This document shows positions 4,887 through 5,441 of a stretch of DNA of 5,441 nucleotides, in pieces (the stretch's first letter is position 1; every line of letters starts with the position of its first letter). Both the position numbers and the translations under genes were made by a program. Origin of the DNA: RGIG6904 sp024680835 (GTDB lineage Bacteria; Bacillota; Clostridia; Lachnospirales; Lachnospiraceae). Where the stretch lies: assembly GCA_024680835.1 (NCBI GenBank), contig JAILBP010000206.1, positions 1-5,441 of the forward strand, read 5' to 3'. The notes beneath the pieces were generated by a model. That model was not told the origin of the DNA and searched no databases. It worked only from the letters and a program-made list of their open reading frames with translations.

Positions 4887-4916
4887 TTTATCCGGTTGTA
4901 CAACAAAAAATGCCAA
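4887..4916 (-). promoter_or_regulatory. Tentative recombinase promoter with a palindrome in the spacer
   Basis: On the minus strand TTGGCA (4911-4916) and GATAAA (4887-4892) are 18 bp apart. The spacer holds the perfect 10-bp palindrome GTTGTACAAC (4895-4904), a possible operator. The predicted start would leave a leader of only about 12 bases, overlapping the weak ribosome-binding site, so this assignment is uncertain. Confidence 0.25.
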
Positions 4917-4943
4917 ATAAAAAGCAGCGGTTTAATCCGCTGC
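4915..4943 (-). terminator. Intrinsic terminator of the GGDEF gene
   Basis: Read on the minus strand, a GC-rich 7-bp stem (GCAGCGG and CCGCTGC) with a six-base loop is followed directly by TTTTTATTT. It begins about 41 bp after the GGDEF stop codon and separates that gene from the recombinase. Confidence 0.85.
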
Positions 4944-4984
4944 CTTACTAAAATCAATATCAAATTATCTACAGGATGACCGCA

Positions 4985-5441
4985 TCACCCATTCTGTCCC
5001 TGCATCTGCTGCAGAGTCTTTTCTATCTCCTGCTGTCTCTGCTCTTCCGTCATTACCACCGGTTCCTCCTGCGCCTCTTCACCGGCAGAAACATCTCTTG
5101 AGATAACCTGATTTCTGCCGTGCTCCTTGGCGTAGTACAGCCTGTTATCTGCTTCTTTCAGTAATGAGTCCGTATCGGCGCCTTCCCAGCCCGGAGTAAC
5201 GCCGTAGCTCATGGTGACCTTTATCTCGAATTCTCCGCTCACTATGACCGTCTCCCGCAGTTCTTCCAGGATTTCACACAGAACGGCAGCCGCCTCGTCA
5301 ATGGCATATCTTTCAAATACGAACAGGAATTCCTCGCCACCCCATCTTGCCACAAAGCCTTTACCTGCCATGTGTTTTTTCAGGGTTCTGGCAACGACTC
5401 GCAGCACCTCATCACCCGCGTCATGCCCGTAGGTGTCGTTT
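4985..5441 (-). CDS. Diguanylate cyclase, GGDEF domain protein (partial, C-terminal part)
   Basis: GGDEF proteins make the second messenger cyclic di-GMP from two GTP. The frame is open to the window edge, so the N-terminus and any sensor domain are outside. About 151 residues are visible. They begin with NDTYGHDAGDEVLRVVA, the standard metal and substrate-binding part of the domain. The active-site motif RWGGEEF follows, with GGEEF at visible residues 34-38, and the domain closes with ADNRLYYAKEHGRNQVI. The GGEEF form is normally catalytically competent. The inhibitory RxxD site that often lies five residues before the motif appears to be absent: the aligned stretch reads AGKG. After the domain comes a tail of about 45 residues rich in Glu and Gln (EEQRQQEIEKTLQQMQGQNG), possibly coiled-coil. 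It is the most GC-rich gene here and looks like resident chromosome. Confidence 0.92.
   Translation of the reverse strand, partial: NDTYGHDAGDEVLRVVARTLKKHMAGKGFVARWGGEEFLFVFERYAIDEAAAVLCEILEELRETVIVSGEFEIKVTMSYGVTPGWEGADTDSLLKEADNRLYYAKEHGRNQVISRDVSAGEEAQEEPVVMTEEQRQQEIEKTLQQMQGQNG

Noticed and set aside
4868..4963. 32-residue N-terminal extension of the recombinase
   Set aside because: It would be translated from the terminator of the upstream gene, and the catalytic domain starts normally at MCKAYGYARVSS.
1..5441. CRISPR array, tRNA or rRNA
   Set aside because: No regularly spaced direct repeats with unique spacers and no recognisable tRNA or rRNA sequence were seen.

Overview
The window looks like chromosomal DNA of a Firmicute, most probably a gut-type Clostridium or Lachnospiraceae relative. 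Shine-Dalgarno sites are strong (AAGGAGGT, GGGAGG), there is an IS21-family element of the kind common in that group, and the Sec signal peptides are typical Gram-positive ones. This placement is an inference from style, not from a database match. Every gene called with confidence is on the minus strand, so the window reads right to left.

From right to left: (1) 5441-4985 is the C-terminal part of a GGDEF diguanylate cyclase, followed by a clear intrinsic terminator (4915-4943). (2) 4867-4259 is a small serine recombinase of the Hin/Tn3-resolvase type, about 202 aa. (3) 4258-4055 is a 204-bp intergenic region. It holds two copies of a 24-bp palindrome in inverted orientation, with identical 11-bp arms and core dinucleotides GT and AC. 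They flank a 121-bp segment carrying a sigma-A-like promoter that points away from the next genes. (4) 4054-2904 is a tightly coupled pair encoding two small secreted proteins of unknown function (230 and 147 aa). (5) 2828 to about 2770 is the start of a probable third cistron, cut off by an insertion sequence. (6) From about 2777 to the left edge is an IS21-family element: repeat-rich end, a large leader hairpin, istA, istB and an unusual third overlapping ORF that runs off the window.

The most interesting reading is that parts 2-4 form a compact phase-variation cassette. The recombinase would invert a roughly 143-bp promoter segment by acting on the two hix-like sites. In the sequenced orientation the strong promoter fires rightward into a hairpin terminator, so the secreted-protein operon looks OFF. 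Inversion would point the promoter at the operon and also separate the recombinase terminator from its U-tract. This rests on sequence geometry and on known serine-invertase site architecture; it has not been demonstrated.

A second point of interest is the IS21 element. Its istB to orf3 junction is a near-exact copy (21 of 22 bp) of its istA to istB junction, suggesting three translationally coupled genes instead of the usual two.
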